Below, one piece after another: positions 63,391 to 64,000 of a stretch of DNA of 64,000 bases (position 1 is its first letter; every line of letters begins with the position of its first letter). Made by a program: the position numbers and the translations under genes. The stretch comes from Micromonospora sp. NBC_01699 (lineage in GTDB: Bacteria > Actinomycetota > Actinomycetes > Mycobacteriales > Micromonosporaceae): the NCBI RefSeq assembly GCF_036250065.1, contig NZ_CP109199.1, positions 4,960,001 through 5,024,000 on the forward strand, given 5' to 3'. The notes under the pieces are model-generated. The model was not told the DNA's origin. It saw nothing but the letters and a program-made list of their open reading frames with translations, and ran no database searches.

Positions 63391-64000
63391 TCACGGCAGG
63401 AAACGCATCTCCGGGTAGCGAGCCGACGGACCGGCCAGCAGGCGGCCATCGCGGTGGCGCAGGTGCTTGTCGAAGAACGCCCGCACGTACGGCCGCTGGA
63501 CGGCGATTGATCGCTCACCGTCGATGCTACCGATCAACGGCTCGCTGTCCTCGGCCGGAGTTCCGAGCTGCGGTAGCAGGACCTGGAAGTCGGTGAACGA
63601 CAGATGCCCGGCGTTCTCCAGCTGGATCCAGTACCGCGGGCCGCGCAGCCGGGACCACATTTGGTCCCAGGTCTCGTCGGTGTTCCCCGGGTCCTCGGTG
63701 TCGGCGCTCATCATCAGGAACGGCCGGTCCAGGCCGGCGGTGAGCACCCGGCCGAAGAAGGTGCCGTCAAGGTTGAGCCCGGCCCGCACCCGCCGGTCCA
63801 CCAGCATCGTCTCGGCCGATCCGGCACCGCCGAGCGACGAGCCGAACATCCCGACCCGGGACAGGTCGAGCGCCTGCGCGAGTCCTCGCGGCAACGCCCG
63901 GCCCGAAGCATCGGGGTTGCGCCCGCGACTGATCGCGGTCAGCTTGTCGAGCACGAAGCGGGTGTCGGCCACCCGGACGTCGAGCACCCTGCCCAGCAAC
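63391..64000 (-). CDS. PAF-acetylhydrolase-like alpha/beta hydrolase, partial
   Basis: The 5' end lies beyond the right edge; at least 202 C-terminal residues are visible. Nucleophile elbow GMFGSSLGGAGSAE, followed by DRRVRAGLNLDGTFFG, as in actinobacterial hydrolases related to platelet-activating-factor acetylhydrolase, where GHSLGG is usual; here the His is Ser. The His is in NAGHLSFTDF, and the acid is probably one of the acidic residues in MSADTEDPGN. The true start cannot be seen. Confidence 0.82.
   Translation of the reverse strand, partial: LLGRVLDVRVADTRFVLDKLTAISRGRNPDASGRALPRGLAQALDLSRVGMFGSSLGGAGSAETMLVDRRVRAGLNLDGTFFGRVLTAGLDRPFLMMSADTEDPGNTDETWDQMWSRLRGPRYWIQLENAGHLSFTDFQVLLPQLGTPAEDSEPLIGSIDGERSIAVQRPYVRAFFDKHLRHRDGRLLAGPSARYPEMRFLP

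Overview
High-GC actinomycete DNA. The GC-rich third codon positions, many GTG starts, 4-nt ATGA/GTGA overlaps, a spore-associated-protein-A homologue and actinobacterial-type secreted proteins all point this way. The organism is probably a Streptomyces or Micromonosporaceae relative; no marker gene fixes the genus. No rRNA, tRNA or CRISPR array was seen.

Region A (1-23 kb) is a hybrid NRPS/PKS/type II fatty-acid-like cluster. Thirteen minus-strand genes run as one tightly overlapping operon from a KS protein at 16.7 kb down past the left edge. They encode a KS with a dead AT, a free ACP, a class III aminotransferase, a hot-dog thioesterase, a FabZ-like dehydratase, a FabF-like KS, a half-length KS-like protein, an AMP ligase, a free A domain, a C-T protein, a free PCP, a second KS/dead-AT/ACP protein and a C-A(Cys-like) NRPS cut by the window. 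An MFS exporter (plus strand) converges on a further NRPS that begins with a vestigial piece of an A domain. A decayed mbtH lies beyond it. The likely logic is a short acyl chain made on the ACP by the type II enzymes, modified by the aminotransferase, and passed to the NRPS/PKS proteins.

Region M (23-28 kb) holds four probably unrelated envelope or secreted genes: an HTH/Pro-rich/TM/NBR1-Ig-like protein, a tandem I36-inhibitor/hydrolase fusion, a SapA homologue and an SH3-like membrane protein.

Region B (28.5-50.7 kb, plus strand) is a second, self-contained cluster: a 43-aa small ORF, A-T, C-A-T, KS-AT-ACP with an active malonyl-type AT, MbtH, a 2050-aa NRPS without any A domain, an MFS exporter, ACP, an FkbH-KASIII fusion, a complete FkbH, ACP, a VOC protein and a type II thioesterase. 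In the 2050-aa protein each A position is filled by a domain resembling the N-terminal part of FkbH. The FkbH/ACP/KASIII set suggests a glyceryl-derived unit and possibly tetronate-like release.

Region C (50.7-54.7 kb) contains a small secreted protein, decayed IS3 and IS5 transposases, an HTH fragment and an ArsR-type regulator.

Region D (54.7-61.3 kb) is the most unusual part. A 64-aa precursor carries a six-cysteine knottin (inhibitor cystine knot) pattern close to plant Mj-AMP/PAFP knottins. It is followed by lasso-peptide-type genes: a B2-like protein lacking the catalytic Cys and His, an AsnB/cyclase-like protein with an altered PP-loop, a PqqD-like recognition protein, a MauE-thioredoxin-like redox membrane protein, an S9 peptidase and an ABC exporter. 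The island is bordered by transposase remnants. The right end (61.6-64 kb) has an aminoglycoside-phosphotransferase-fold protein, a small secreted protein and a partial PAF-acetylhydrolase-like hydrolase.
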